DNA of 64,000 bases from JALZVT01 sp964611345 (GTDB taxonomy: Bacteria > Pseudomonadota > Gammaproteobacteria > Pseudomonadales > Azotimanducaceae). This document shows positions 7,647 to 17,065 of this stretch, one piece after another. A program made the translations under genes and the position numbers. The notes beneath the pieces were generated by a model, which saw nothing but the letters and a program-made list of their open reading frames with translations, was not told the DNA's origin and did no database searches. The DNA lies in assembly GCA_964611345.1 (NCBI GenBank), contig CAZSYU010000006.1:19452-83451 (forward strand), read 5' to 3'. Within the stretch, counting starts at the first letter, position 1, and each line of letters opens with the position of its first letter.

Positions 7647-10418
7647 TTGCTGAAAGCGATTTTTGGGACCAAGAACGGCCGCGAACTCAAGCGGATGCGC
7701 AAACTGGTCAAGAAGATAAATGCCCTGGAAGAATCCATCCAGGCATTATCCGACGCCGATTTACAGGCCAAAACGGGTGAGTTTCGACGCCGCATCGAAG
7801 AAGGTGCAACTTCTACCAGCCTGCTGCCCGAGGCGTTCGCCGTGGCGCGGGAAGCCTCGGTGCGCACCCGTGAGATGCGGCCCTTTGATGTCCAGCTTAT
7901 CGGTGGCATAACGCTGCACGAAGGTCGTATCGCCGAGATGCGTACCGGTGAGGGTAAAACCCTGATGGCGACGCTGCCCTGTTATCTGCACGCCTTGTCG
8001 GGCAAGGGCGTGCATGTGGTGACAGTGAATGATTATCTCGCGCGGCGTGATGCAGAGTGGATGGAGCCCATCTACAACTTTCTGGGCCTATCGGTAGGTA
8101 TTATCCAATCGGGTCAGGATGCCGAGAGCAAGCGCCGCGCGTACGCCGCTGATATCACCTATGGCACCAACAATGAATTTGGCTTTGACTATCTGCGGGA
8201 CAATATGGCGTTTGCACCGCAAGATCGTTATCAGCGTGGTTTGCACTTCGCCATCATCGACGAAGTCGATTCCATTCTCATTGATGAAGCACGTACACCG
8301 CTTATCATTTCGGGTCCTGCCGAAGAGAGCACCGACCTATACAAGATTATTAACAAGATACCCGCGCAGCTAACCCGGCAGGATGTTCCTGATGACGAGC
8401 TCGAAGAACATCACACAATTGGTGATTATGTTGTCGACGAAAAAAATCGCGGGGTAGATTTGACCGAGAGTGGTCATGAAAAAGTTGAGCTGGCACTGGT
8501 GAAGGCGGGCGTGCTCGAAGAGGGCGACAGCCTGTATGGCACGAGCAATCTGTCGCTGTTGACGCATGTGTATGCGGCCATGAAAGCACACGTTATTTTT
8601 AAACGCGATGTTGACTACATGGTGCAGGGTAACGAAGTAGTCATTGTTGATGAACATACTGGACGAGCCATGCCTGGCCGACGTTGGTCGGAAGGTAACC
8701 ACCAGGCGGTAGAAGCCAAAGAAGGGGTGACGATACAAAACGAAACCCAAACGTTGGCGTCGACTACTTTTCAGAACTATTTCCGCCTTTACGAAACCTT
8801 GTCCGGTATGACCGGCACAGCAGATACCGAAGCTTTTGAGTTTCGGCAGATTTATGGTCTCGATGTTGTGGTTATTCCAACCCACAAGGACATGATTCGC
8901 GAAGATGCCAACGATCAAGTGTTCTTGTCGACGCCAGAAAAGTACGGCGCTATCGTTAATGACATTATTGAACGTACCGGCAAAGGTCAGCCGGTGTTGG
9001 TGGGTACTGCGTCTATCGAATCGTCCGAGTTGGTATCGGCCGAACTTGACAAAAATAAGATTGCGCACAACGTATTGAACGCCAAGCAGCATGAGCGTGA
9101 GGCCGATATAATCGCGCAAGCTGGTTCGCCGAGTGCGGTAACCATTGCAACCAACATGGCTGGTCGCGGCACCGATATTGTGCTGGGTGGCAGTTGGGAA
9201 GCGGAAGTCGAAGCGCTTGATAACCCAACAGATGCGCAAATAGAGGCTATAAAGACGGAGTGGGCCAAGCGTCATGAGGCTGTGCTGGAGGCCGGCGGTT
9301 TGCACATTATTGGTACAGAGCGGCACGAATCGCGACGCATCGATAATCAGTTAAGAGGACGCTCAGGGCGTCAGGGTGATCCTGGTTCCTCGCGCTTCTA
9401 TCTTTCGCTTGAAGATGACCTCATGCGAATTTTTGCGTCGGATCGCATCCGCGGGCTAATGCAATCGATGGGTATGGAAAAAGGCGAGGCGATTGAAGCT
9501 CGCATGGTGAGTAACGCCATCGAGAAGTCGCAGCGCAAGGTCGAAGAGCGCAATTTCGATGTCCGCAAAAACTTGCTTGACTACGATGATGTTGCGAACG
9601 ATCAGCGTCAGGTGGTTTACCAGCAGCGTCGTGACCTGATGGAAGCGGAAGAAATAACCGAGACGGTTCAAGGTTTGCGCGAAGAGATTCTTGCAGACGT
9701 GGTTAGCGAGTACATTCCGCCCATGAGTATCGAGGAGCAGTGGGATGTGCCCGGTCTTGAGCAGGCGCTACAAACTGAGTTTAACTCGCGTCAGCCGGTT
9801 GCAGCCTGGTTGGATGCGGACGATAACCTCGACGACGATAAATTACGTGACAAGTGTTTGCAGCAAATCCTCGAGGAGTATGACGCAAAGGCACAGCGCT
9901 GGCAGGAAGCAGGGGTCGATATCCGCCTGGTTGAGAAGCAACTGATGTTGCAAGTGCTGGACCAGCGCTGGAAAGAACACCTCGGTACAATGGATCATCT
10001 GCGTCAGGGTATTCACCTGCGTGCCTATGCGCAGAAACAGCCGAAGCAGGAGTACAAACGCGAAAGCTTCGAGATGTTTCAGGAGTTTCTATACAACGTG
10101 AAACGCGATGTCGTAAAACTGTTGTCACGTGTGGAACTTGAAACTCCGGAAGAAGTGCAACGCGCAGAAGAAGAGCGGCGCGCAGCGGCACAGAGGCAGA
10201 TGGACTTCACTCACGCGGAGGCAGCGGGTGCGCTGTCGGGTGGTGCAGCTCAGTCTGGTGGGCAAGCTGGACCAGGGGGCGCCGCACCTTCGCGAAGTGC
10301 ACCCGAAACGGCAGCGCCCGCGACCTATGTGCGGCAGGGCGAAAAAGTCGGCCGCAACGATCCATGTCCTTGCGGTTCTGGGAAAAAATACAAGCAGTGT
10401 CACGGTAGAGTGTCCTGA
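7647..10418 (+). CDS. secA: preprotein translocase ATPase SecA
   Basis: Motor ATPase that drives Sec-dependent export through SecYEG. It has 923 residues, normal length. The start is TTG at 7647 (MLKAIFGTKNGRELKRMRKL, matching the family N-terminus) with ggag about 8 nt upstream. Motifs: MRTGEGKTLMA (Walker A), DEVDSILIDEARTPLIISG (DEAD-like Walker B), NMAGRGTDIVLGG, the QLRGRSGRQGDPG stretch, and a C-terminal SEC-C zinc site with DPCPCGSGKKYKQCHG that binds SecB. The stop overlaps the argJ start by one base (TGATG), so translation of the pair is probably coupled. No SecM-type arrest peptide gene is seen upstream. Confidence 0.98.
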   Translation: MLKAIFGTKNGRELKRMRKLVKKINALEESIQALSDADLQAKTGEFRRRIEEGATSTSLLPEAFAVAREASVRTREMRPFDVQLIGGITLHEGRIAEMRTGEGKTLMATLPCYLHALSGKGVHVVTVNDYLARRDAEWMEPIYNFLGLSVGIIQSGQDAESKRRAYAADITYGTNNEFGFDYLRDNMAFAPQDRYQRGLHFAIIDEVDSILIDEARTPLIISGPAEESTDLYKIINKIPAQLTRQDVPDDELEEHHTIGDYVVDEKNRGVDLTESGHEKVELALVKAGVLEEGDSLYGTSNLSLLTHVYAAMKAHVIFKRDVDYMVQGNEVVIVDEHTGRAMPGRRWSEGNHQAVEAKEGVTIQNETQTLASTTFQNYFRLYETLSGMTGTADTEAFEFRQIYGLDVVVIPTHKDMIREDANDQVFLSTPEKYGAIVNDIIERTGKGQPVLVGTASIESSELVSAELDKNKIAHNVLNAKQHEREADIIAQAGSPSAVTIATNMAGRGTDIVLGGSWEAEVEALDNPTDAQIEAIKTEWAKRHEAVLEAGGLHIIGTERHESRRIDNQLRGRSGRQGDPGSSRFYLSLEDDLMRIFASDRIRGLMQSMGMEKGEAIEARMVSNAIEKSQRKVEERNFDVRKNLLDYDDVANDQRQVVYQQRRDLMEAEEITETVQGLREEILADVVSEYIPPMSIEEQWDVPGLEQALQTEFNSRQPVAAWLDADDNLDDDKLRDKCLQQILEEYDAKAQRWQEAGVDIRLVEKQLMLQVLDQRWKEHLGTMDHLRQGIHLRAYAQKQPKQEYKRESFEMFQEFLYNVKRDVVKLLSRVELETPEEVQRAEEERRAAAQRQMDFTHAEAAGALSGGAAQSGGQAGPGGAAPSRSAPETAAPATYVRQGEKVGRNDPCPCGSGKKYKQCHGRVS

Positions 10419-11668
10419 TGGCAGTAAATCTGCCTGAGCCTGGCAAGCTCTTGCCGGTTGCCGGCGTAACGCTGGCAGCGGCCTCTGCAGAGGTTAAGAG
10501 TTCAACCGAGCCGGGGGTAGGCGGAATCCCACCACGTGACGACCTTGCGCTAATTGTGCTCGCCGAGGGCACTACCGTGGCCGGCGTGTTTACCCAGTCA
10601 GGTTTTGCTGCGCCCCCCGTACAGCTTTGTCGCGAGCATTTGGCACTCGGGCAGGGCAATCGCGTGTTTATGATGAACAGTGGCAATGCCAATGCCGCAA
10701 CCGGCGAGCGCGGCAGAGCGGATGCGCAGACCCTCGCAAGTGTAGTCGCGAGCGCGGTGGGTGTGCAGCCGACTGAAGTGTTGCCATTTTCGACCGGGGT
10801 CATTGGTGAGTTTTTGCCTCGTGAGCGCATGTCGAAAGGCTTTGAGTTGTGCGCGCAAAATCTGCACGCAGATAACTGGCTTGCAGCGGCGAAAGCGATT
10901 ATGACCACCGACACAGTGCCAAAGGCGGTGAGTAAGGAAGTTCAGGTTGCTGGTCATACCGTAACGATCAGCGGAATGTCGAAAGGCGCGGGCATGATGC
11001 GGCCTGACATGGCAACCATGCTTGCGTATATGGCGTGTGACGCGAATGTTGCAACCGAGGTGCTGCAGGTACTGGTTCGTGATGTTGCAGATGCCAGTTT
11101 TAACAGGCTAACGGTGGATGGTGATACATCGACCAATGATTCGTTTGTTGTGGCTTGCACCGGGCAAGGGAATGCAGCACCTATTACCTCGGCGAGTGAC
11201 GCTACTTACGCACAGCTGCGCGATGGTTTGGTCGCTGTTGCAACCGAGCTCGCACAAGCCATTGTTCGCGACGGCGAAGGTGCGACAAAGTTTGTAACCG
11301 TTCGGGTCACAGGGGGTTACACGCAAGCAGAGTGTGCCGAGGTCGCCTTCGGTGTGGCGCATTCACCGTTGGTAAAAACGGCAATTTTTGCGGGTGACCC
11401 TAACTGGGGCAGATTCTGTATGGCAATCGGCAAGACTAACCTCGCTGATTTTTCGCAGTCTAAGGTTGCGCTTTACCTGGATGATGTCTGCATCGCCCGC
11501 GATGGTCTGGTGGTAGAAGGTTACAGCGAGGCAGAGGCCGCTCGAGTAATGGAGCAACCGGAATATCTGGTGCTCATTGATCTTGGTCGAGGCGCCGCGC
11601 AAGACGAAGTATGGACCAGCGACCTGTCCTATGAGTACGTGCGTGTAAACGCCGAATACCGTACCTAG
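10418..11668 (+). CDS. argJ: bifunctional glutamate N-acetyltransferase / ornithine acetyltransferase ArgJ
   Basis: Recycles the acetyl group from N-acetylornithine to glutamate in arginine synthesis. It has 416 residues. The self-cleavage site is visible in KGAGMMRPDMATMLAYMA, where the Thr of ATML becomes the nucleophile of the beta chain. Other family motifs are MNSGNANAATG, STGVIGE, GDPNWGRF and the C-terminal AEYRT. It begins one base inside the secA stop codon. The secA-argJ order is also found in Pseudomonas. Confidence 0.97.
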   Translation: MAVNLPEPGKLLPVAGVTLAAASAEVKSSTEPGVGGIPPRDDLALIVLAEGTTVAGVFTQSGFAAPPVQLCREHLALGQGNRVFMMNSGNANAATGERGRADAQTLASVVASAVGVQPTEVLPFSTGVIGEFLPRERMSKGFELCAQNLHADNWLAAAKAIMTTDTVPKAVSKEVQVAGHTVTISGMSKGAGMMRPDMATMLAYMACDANVATEVLQVLVRDVADASFNRLTVDGDTSTNDSFVVACTGQGNAAPITSASDATYAQLRDGLVAVATELAQAIVRDGEGATKFVTVRVTGGYTQAECAEVAFGVAHSPLVKTAIFAGDPNWGRFCMAIGKTNLADFSQSKVALYLDDVCIARDGLVVEGYSEAEAARVMEQPEYLVLIDLGRGAAQDEVWTSDLSYEYVRVNAEYRT

Positions 11669-11699
11669 CCCCTTGCCTAGCCCATTACTTAGTATGGAA

Positions 11700-11900
11700 C
11701 TAGGCGGGCGGTAAGTCTCCTGACATCACTTCGTCGACTTCGTCTTTGCCTGGAATGCGATGTTCCTCGTTCGCCCAGGCACCAAAATCAATCATGCGGC
11801 AGCGCTCGCTGCAAAAAGGTCGGCTCTTGTTGCTGGTGCTCCACTGCATGCGTTTTTTGCAGGCAGGGCAGGTGCTGATGCGGGCAGGATCGTTACTCAT
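11700..11900 (-). CDS. yacG: DNA gyrase inhibitor YacG
   Basis: Small zinc protein that binds GyrB and inhibits gyrase. It has 66 residues. Zinc ligands are in STCPACKKRMQW and FCSERCRMIDFGAWANEEHR (CxxC with CxxxC), and an acidic tail follows. It overlaps the upstream coaE gene by four bases (ATGA). Last gene of the pilBCD-coaE-yacG run, as in Pseudomonas. Confidence 0.95.
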   Translation of the reverse strand: MSNDPARISTCPACKKRMQWSTSNKSRPFCSERCRMIDFGAWANEEHRIPGKDEVDEVMSGDLPPA

Positions 11901-12535
11901 GAGGTGGCCAGTTCCAGATATTGCGTATGCAGGCGGGCAGCTTCTGCATCCAGATGGTTAAGGTCTTTGTCGTTAACAATCACGTCGTCTGCACGTGCGA
12001 GACGATCATCGCGAGAGATTTGGGCGTCAATAATAGCGCGCACCTGAGCCTCAGGGTTGTTATCGCGAGCCATGACGCGCTCAACCTGGACTTCCACGGG
12101 AACATCTACCACCAAAATTCGATTGCAACGCTCGGCCTGCCCAGTTTCGAACAAAAGCGGATTTTCGAGAATGGCGTAGGGTGTCGTTGCGCTCGCAAGC
12201 TCGGAAAATATGTATGCGTTGATCAATGGGTGCAGCAAGCCTTCGAGCCACTTTCGCTCTTGGGTCGCTGCAAATATTTTTTCTCTAAGCTTCGCGCGAT
12301 CGAGCGTGCCGTCCGACAGCAGGATATCGGCGCCAAAGTGCGCAGCGATTTTGTCGAGGGCCGGCTGGCCCTTCTCGACCACAACGCGTGACGCATAGTC
12401 GGCATCTACCACCTTGATGCCGGCAGCCTGAAAGCGTTCGCTAACCGCGCTCTTGCCGCTGCCGATGCCGCCGGTGAGGCCGATGATTAGTTTGTTTTTG
12501 CTCGTAGAGTTTGAGGAAGGGTGTGCTTGCGTCAC
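11897..12535 (-). CDS. coaE: dephospho-CoA kinase CoaE
   Basis: Last enzyme of coenzyme A synthesis, phosphorylating the 3'-OH of dephospho-CoA. It has 212 residues with P-loop GLTGGIGSGKSAV near residue 18, the VVDADYASR stretch, and NPLLFETGQAERC typical of the lid/CoA region. It lies 8 bp after pilD and overlaps yacG, so it belongs to the pilin-processing operon. Confidence 0.96.
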   Translation of the reverse strand: MTQAHPSSNSTSKNKLIIGLTGGIGSGKSAVSERFQAAGIKVVDADYASRVVVEKGQPALDKIAAHFGADILLSDGTLDRAKLREKIFAATQERKWLEGLLHPLINAYIFSELASATTPYAILENPLLFETGQAERCNRILVVDVPVEVQVERVMARDNNPEAQVRAIIDAQISRDDRLARADDVIVNDKDLNHLDAEAARLHTQYLELATS

Positions 12536-12543
12536 TTGCCTGT

Positions 12544-13422
12544 CTAATAGAAGCCGTACCAGCCTAGCAAGGTATCACGCTGCCACAGGCAAACCCAGCC
12601 AGCAATTGCGAGAAAGGGGCCAAACGGCATCGGGGTATCGCGTGAACCTTTCGCTAATAGTCCGGCGAATATGGCATAGACAACACCGGCGACGGATGAG
12701 ACCAGCACAATGGCCGGCAGAGCTTGCCAACCGAGCCAGGCACCCAGGGCGGCCAGTAGTTTGAAGTCGCCGTAGCCCATGCCTTCTTTCTTGGTGAGCA
12801 GCTTGAAAATCCAGTAAATGCTCCACAGCAACAGATAGCCAACGATGGCGCCCCAGACCGCTGACTCGAGTGTGGTAATGCCTGTGTATAGGTTCACGAG
12901 CAGACCAAGCCACAAAAAGGGCAACGTCAGCTGATCCGGCAGGAGCATCGTGTCGTAGTCAATGAACGCCATGCTGATCAACATCCAGGTCGCAACCAGG
13001 GCGGCAAAACCCAGCCAGGTAAAGCCGAACTGCGTGAGCATGATAATGCTCAGAATACCGGTGAGCGCCTCAACCATTGGGTAGCGCGCAGATATTTTGT
13101 TACCACAACCGCCGCATTTACCGCGCAGCCACAACCAGCTAAGCACGGGCACATTCTGTAGTGCCGAAATTGCGTGACCACAGTTTGGGCAGCGTGAGCG
13201 TGGCTGGCTCAGATTGAACTGCCCGTCCTCAGAACGGGTATACGGACCTTCTTGGGGTTCCGGCTCAGCCATGATCTCGCTCGCTATAGCGCGCGACTCG
13301 CGATTCATCATGATCGGCAGGCGATAGATGACTACATTTAGAAAGGAGCCAACGCATAGCGCCAGCCAGGCGCCAAAGAAATAGGCGACGCCTGGATTGG
13401 CGGCGATGAGTTCAGACCACAT
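12544..13422 (-). CDS. pilD: prepilin peptidase / N-methyltransferase PilD
   Basis: Inner-membrane aspartic protease that cleaves type IV prepilins (and type II secretion pseudopilins) and methylates the new N-terminus. It has 292 residues with about eight spans. The cytoplasmic zinc loop holds CPNCGHAISALQNVPVLSW and CGGCGNKIS; the two catalytic aspartates lie in FIDYDTMLLPDQLTLP and in the GYGDFKLLAALG motif. Together with pilB and pilC it would process both pilins at 17066 and 17661. GspA/GspB genes elsewhere in the window suggest it may also serve a type II secretion system. Confidence 0.96.
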   Translation of the reverse strand: MWSELIAANPGVAYFFGAWLALCVGSFLNVVIYRLPIMMNRESRAIASEIMAEPEPQEGPYTRSEDGQFNLSQPRSRCPNCGHAISALQNVPVLSWLWLRGKCGGCGNKISARYPMVEALTGILSIIMLTQFGFTWLGFAALVATWMLISMAFIDYDTMLLPDQLTLPFLWLGLLVNLYTGITTLESAVWGAIVGYLLLWSIYWIFKLLTKKEGMGYGDFKLLAALGAWLGWQALPAIVLVSSVAGVVYAIFAGLLAKGSRDTPMPFGPFLAIAGWVCLWQRDTLLGWYGFY

Positions 13423-13434
13423 CTGACTTACGGA

Positions 13435-14658
13435 TTAGTGAGTGTCGCCACCAACTACTGAACCCAACTGGAAGATAGGCAGATACATCGCGATGATCAA
13501 ACCACCAACAAGTACACCCAGTACTGACATAATCATGGGTTCCATGAGTGCAGTGAGGTTGTCGACGGCGTTGTCGACCTGTTCTTCGTAGTATGTGGCA
13601 GACTTGTCGAGCATGTCGTCGAGTGCGCCTGACTCTTCGCCGATAGCGACCATCTGTACCACCATGTTGGGGAACACGCCGGTTGAACGCATCGAGAAGT
13701 TGAGCTGCTGGCCGGTCGAAACGTCGTCTCGAACCTTGTCTACTGCATTAACGAACACCGAGTTACCCGTTGCGCCAGACACGCTGGAAAGTGCGTCTAC
13801 CAGCGGTACACCCGCGGCAAAGGTTGTTGACAGCGTGCGCGCAAAGCGGGCGACCGCCGACTTCTCGATAATGTCACCTGCAACAGGCGCCTTGAGTGCA
13901 ATACGGTCAATGGCGTCGCGCAAACCTTCCGAGCGCCGATGTGCGGTACGGAAGAGAAGGAAGATGATCACACCGGCGCCCACGATCGCCCACCACCAGG
14001 CCTGGGTAAACTCAGACAGACGAATGACCAACTGGGTGAAAGCTGGCAGCTCGGCGCCGAAGCCGGCAAATACTGATTCAAACTGCGGAACTACCTTGAT
14101 TAACAAAATACCCGACACGATAACCGCCACCAGCAGTACCGAGATGGGGTAGGTCATGGCTTTCTTAACCTTGGCCTTCAGTGATTCGGTTTTTTCTTTG
14201 TAGGTTGCGATGCGGTCGAGCATCGTTTCCAGGGCACCTGACTGCTCACCGGCATCTACCAGGTTGCAGAACAGATCATCAAAATACAGAGGATGTTTGC
14301 GAATAGACTGGGCAAACGAGTTACCACCGGCAACGTCGCCGCGAACTTCGCGAATGAGTTCTGCCATTTTGGGCTTATCGACACCCTCGCCGACAATCTC
14401 GAACGCCTGCACCAATGGTACGCCAGCGCGCATCATCGTCGACATCTGTCGTGTGAACAGTGCGACGTCACCCGGGGTGATAGGTTTGCCACTACCGAGG
14501 GAAAACCCGGCACTCTTTTTCTTAACTTTCTGGGCGACGATGCCTTGCTTCCGCAGCTCGGCTTTCGCCAGCGCGGGGTTTAGACTCGATATCTCGCCTT
14601 TGGTTTTTCGGCCCGTCTTGTCGGTGCCTTCCCAAACGAATGTTGCGCTTTCAGCCAT
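13435..14658 (-). CDS. pilC: type IV pilus inner-membrane platform protein PilC
   Basis: Platform protein that couples the PilB/PilT ATPases to pilin polymerisation. It has 407 residues with two GspF-type domains (around residues 70-195 and 275-395), each followed by membrane spans; ARQLSTM-like FTRQMSTMMRAGVPLVQAFE and FARTLSTTFAAGVPLVDALS are the two repeats. Spacing is 11 bp after pilB and 12 bp before pilD. Confidence 0.96.
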   Translation of the reverse strand: MAESATFVWEGTDKTGRKTKGEISSLNPALAKAELRKQGIVAQKVKKKSAGFSLGSGKPITPGDVALFTRQMSTMMRAGVPLVQAFEIVGEGVDKPKMAELIREVRGDVAGGNSFAQSIRKHPLYFDDLFCNLVDAGEQSGALETMLDRIATYKEKTESLKAKVKKAMTYPISVLLVAVIVSGILLIKVVPQFESVFAGFGAELPAFTQLVIRLSEFTQAWWWAIVGAGVIIFLLFRTAHRRSEGLRDAIDRIALKAPVAGDIIEKSAVARFARTLSTTFAAGVPLVDALSSVSGATGNSVFVNAVDKVRDDVSTGQQLNFSMRSTGVFPNMVVQMVAIGEESGALDDMLDKSATYYEEQVDNAVDNLTALMEPMIMSVLGVLVGGLIIAMYLPIFQLGSVVGGDTH

Positions 14659-14669
14659 GTTATTGCCTG

Positions 14670-16394
14670 TTAGTGTCCACCGGAGGTGACGCGGTTTGCT
14701 TCAGCAAGGCTTGTTACCCCTTGCATCACTTTTTCTAGGGATGAGCGCCGCAGGTCGTTAAACCCGTGAATTTGCGCCTGCTTGGCCAAATCCATGCTGT
14801 TCCCGTCTTCCATGATAATACGAGACAGCTCCGGCGTTATTTTAACTACTTCATAAATACCGACACGGCCTTTGTAACCGCTGCTGCAGCTATCGCAGCC
14901 GTCGGTGTTGGGTCCAAACACCTCAAAGCCCGACGCAATGTCCTCCTCGGTGAACCCTTCTTCCTTCAGTGCAGGGGCTGGAACGTCAATTTTTGTTTTG
15001 CAATTGGTGCATAAACGCCGGGCGAGGCGCTGAGCGATGATCAAGGTCACAGAAGTGGCGAGGTTAAACGCCGGCACGCCCATGTTGCGCAAGCGAGTTA
15101 ACGTTTCTGCTGCCGAGTTGGTGTGCAGGGTAGAAAGCACCATGTGGCCAGTTTGTGCCGCTTTAATTGAGATTTCTGCCGTTTCGAGGTCACGAATCTC
15201 ACCAACCATTACCACGTCTGGATCCTGGCGCAGGAACGAGCGCAGTGCAGAGGCAAAATCGAGCCCAACCTTGTGGTTCACGTTCACCTGGTTGATGCCT
15301 TCCAGGTTAATTTCTACGGGATCCTCAGCGGTCGCAATGTTGCGTTCCTGAGTGTTGAGCATGTTCAACCCGGTGTACAGGGTTACGGTTTTGCCTGAGC
15401 CTGTGGGCCCTGTCACGAGTATCATGCCTTGCGGCTGTGGCAGTGCCCATTCCAGGTGATCGCGCTGATCGGGTTCGAAGCCCAGCATATCAATGCCCAT
15501 CTGGGCACTCGAAGGGTCAAGAATTCGCAGTACGATCTTTTCGCCCCACAGCGTCGGCAGGGTGTTAACGCGGAAGTCGATGGCCTTGGTTTTCGACAGC
15601 TTCATCTTGATCCGGCCATCCTGCGGGATGCGGCGTTCAGAGATATCGAGTTGCGACATCACCTTTAGGCGCGCCGCGAGCCGCGTGCCAAGGTTCTGTG
15701 GTGGCGAGGTCATCTCTTGCAGAATGCCGTCGGTGCGAAAACGCACCCGATAACTTTTCTCGTAGGGTTCGAAGTGGATATCTGAAGCACCGGTTTTGAT
15801 GGCGTCGAGCAGCATTTTGTTGACGAAGCGCACAATGGGTGTGTCGTCGGTAGATGAGGTGTCCTCTTCTTCGGCGCCGCCCTCGTCGTAGGACTCCATA
15901 TCGAGATCGACCAGCTCGTCGTCGTCGAGATCACCCAGTGATTCGGTTTCGCCGTCGCTTAGGTGCCGCTCTATCAGAGCTGCGAGTTTGTCTTCTTCCA
16001 CCAACACGGGTTCAGTGTTGGTGCCACTCTGGAATTTAATTTCGTCCAGACCCTGCATGTTGGTCGGGTCGGAAACGGCCACAAACAGGCGCACTCCACG
16101 ACGTATCAGAGGCAGGGCGTTGTGGGCACGGATCAGGCGTTCTTTTACCAGGTCGCGGGGAATCGCTTCGGGATCAAAGGCGGCGAGATCGATGAGGGGC
16201 ACACCAAATTCTTCGCTGGCCGAAACGGCCACGTCGCGTGGCTCTGCCACGTTGTTCTGCACCAGGTAAGAAACAAACGGCATTCCCGCCTCACGGGCGG
16301 CGGAAGCGGCCTCACTTGCAGCCGTCATATCAATGAGCCCGTCTTCGACAAGTCGTCGTGCAAGCCCGCTAAGGGGTACCATCTCTGTGGCCAT
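14670..16394 (-). CDS. pilB: type IV pilus assembly ATPase PilB
   Basis: Hexameric ATPase for pilus extension. It has 574 residues: an N-terminal MshEN region (about 1-150, possible c-di-GMP binding), an acidic linker (about 155-185), then the GspE core with Walker A GPTGSGKTVTLY, Asp box and Walker B DPDVVMVGEIRDLETAE, and a tetracysteine zinc site (CTNC and CDSC). It is transcribed away from pilA across a 671-bp intergenic region. N-terminal MshEN assignment is by family position; the core is certain. Confidence 0.97.
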   Translation of the reverse strand: MATEMVPLSGLARRLVEDGLIDMTAASEAASAAREAGMPFVSYLVQNNVAEPRDVAVSASEEFGVPLIDLAAFDPEAIPRDLVKERLIRAHNALPLIRRGVRLFVAVSDPTNMQGLDEIKFQSGTNTEPVLVEEDKLAALIERHLSDGETESLGDLDDDELVDLDMESYDEGGAEEEDTSSTDDTPIVRFVNKMLLDAIKTGASDIHFEPYEKSYRVRFRTDGILQEMTSPPQNLGTRLAARLKVMSQLDISERRIPQDGRIKMKLSKTKAIDFRVNTLPTLWGEKIVLRILDPSSAQMGIDMLGFEPDQRDHLEWALPQPQGMILVTGPTGSGKTVTLYTGLNMLNTQERNIATAEDPVEINLEGINQVNVNHKVGLDFASALRSFLRQDPDVVMVGEIRDLETAEISIKAAQTGHMVLSTLHTNSAAETLTRLRNMGVPAFNLATSVTLIIAQRLARRLCTNCKTKIDVPAPALKEEGFTEEDIASGFEVFGPNTDGCDSCSSGYKGRVGIYEVVKITPELSRIIMEDGNSMDLAKQAQIHGFNDLRRSSLEKVMQGVTSLAEANRVTSGGH

Positions 16395-16733
16395 AGTTCG
16401 TCTGCCAATCCTTGTGCCGGTATCACGCGGTTACGCCCCAATCTTTGGAGAGTTTATCGACGCGCGGCGGCCTGTTCTAAGCAGGGGCTACCTTACCGCT
16501 CGGTCTGGCGAGGGTCTATTGGGCACAAGTAGATGCGAGTTAAGTAGCGCACAGTTTTGCGAAATATCTGCGGATATTCTGCAGTAATGTCGAATGGAAC
16601 GGTGTTGGGGTTGGTAGTACAAATCACCCTATACGGGCTGACAGTCCGTTACCTCGCGGCTAACGGTTGGCTTAACTTGAAAAAGTGCCAGGCAGATTAA
16701 ACTGTGAACCCTGTGTTGCGGCGTCAATGAAAT

Positions 16734-16801
16734 GACAGTGGGCTTGTCGGTGTGCTACCGGTCCCTGGCGCGGGTGTGACAAGACCGGTCAGCTTGTGAC
16801 A
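16734..16801. promoter_or_regulatory. candidate PilR-type upstream activator sites
   Basis: GACAG at 16734-16738 and two TGTGACA copies at 16775-16781 and 16795-16801 give CTGTC/TGTCACA elements on the minus strand. PilR of P. aeruginosa binds tandem (C/G)TGTC elements upstream of pilA. The two TGTGACA copies are exactly two helical turns apart and 140-170 bp upstream of the -24/-12 promoter, a suitable enhancer distance. No pilS/pilR genes are in the window. Confidence 0.35.
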
Positions 16802-16944
16802 CTCACGAGTGGGTAACAGGGCCTCTGGAAACCAGATAGTGGCGCGTTGCAGGGTGTGGAGTCCAGTTTTGATATCTCATAAGTGACTGATAATTAAGCT
16901 AAAAAAGCACATCTCCGGCACTTCTAACTGACCTGGTCAACTTT

Positions 16945-16960
16945 TGGCACACCACTTGCA
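16945..16960 (+). promoter_or_regulatory. sigma-54 (-24/-12) promoter of pilA
   Basis: TGGCAC at 16945-16950, 5 bp, TTGCA at 16956-16960: a full match to the RpoN consensus TGGCAC-N5-TTGCA. The start of transcription would fall near 16971, leaving a leader of about 95 nt before pilA. Pseudomonas pilA is likewise RpoN-dependent and PilR-activated. Confidence 0.9.
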
Positions 16961-17065
16961 ATCTCCTAAGTCAGATGAGTTCAACTGACGTGCGACGGTC
17001 AAGCCGATCTTGCATCGGGGAGGGCTCGCTCGAAAACGTAAACCACGAACCACGGAGACTTTGAA

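Larger units (their letters stand above)
16395..17065. other. pilB/pilA divergent control region
   Basis: No gene is supported in these 671 bp. It contains the sigma-54 promoter of pilA (16945-16960), a pair of TGTGACA elements 20 bp apart (16775 and 16795), and a small inverted repeat CCGTTA/TAACGG (16646-16651 with 16661-16666). The pilB promoter should lie near 16400-16500 on the minus strand, but I cannot point to it. Confidence 0.6.

Noticed and set aside
8370..9326. 318-codon minus-strand frame opposite secA
   Set aside because: Antisense shadow of a certain gene, with no ribosome site and no recognisable domain.
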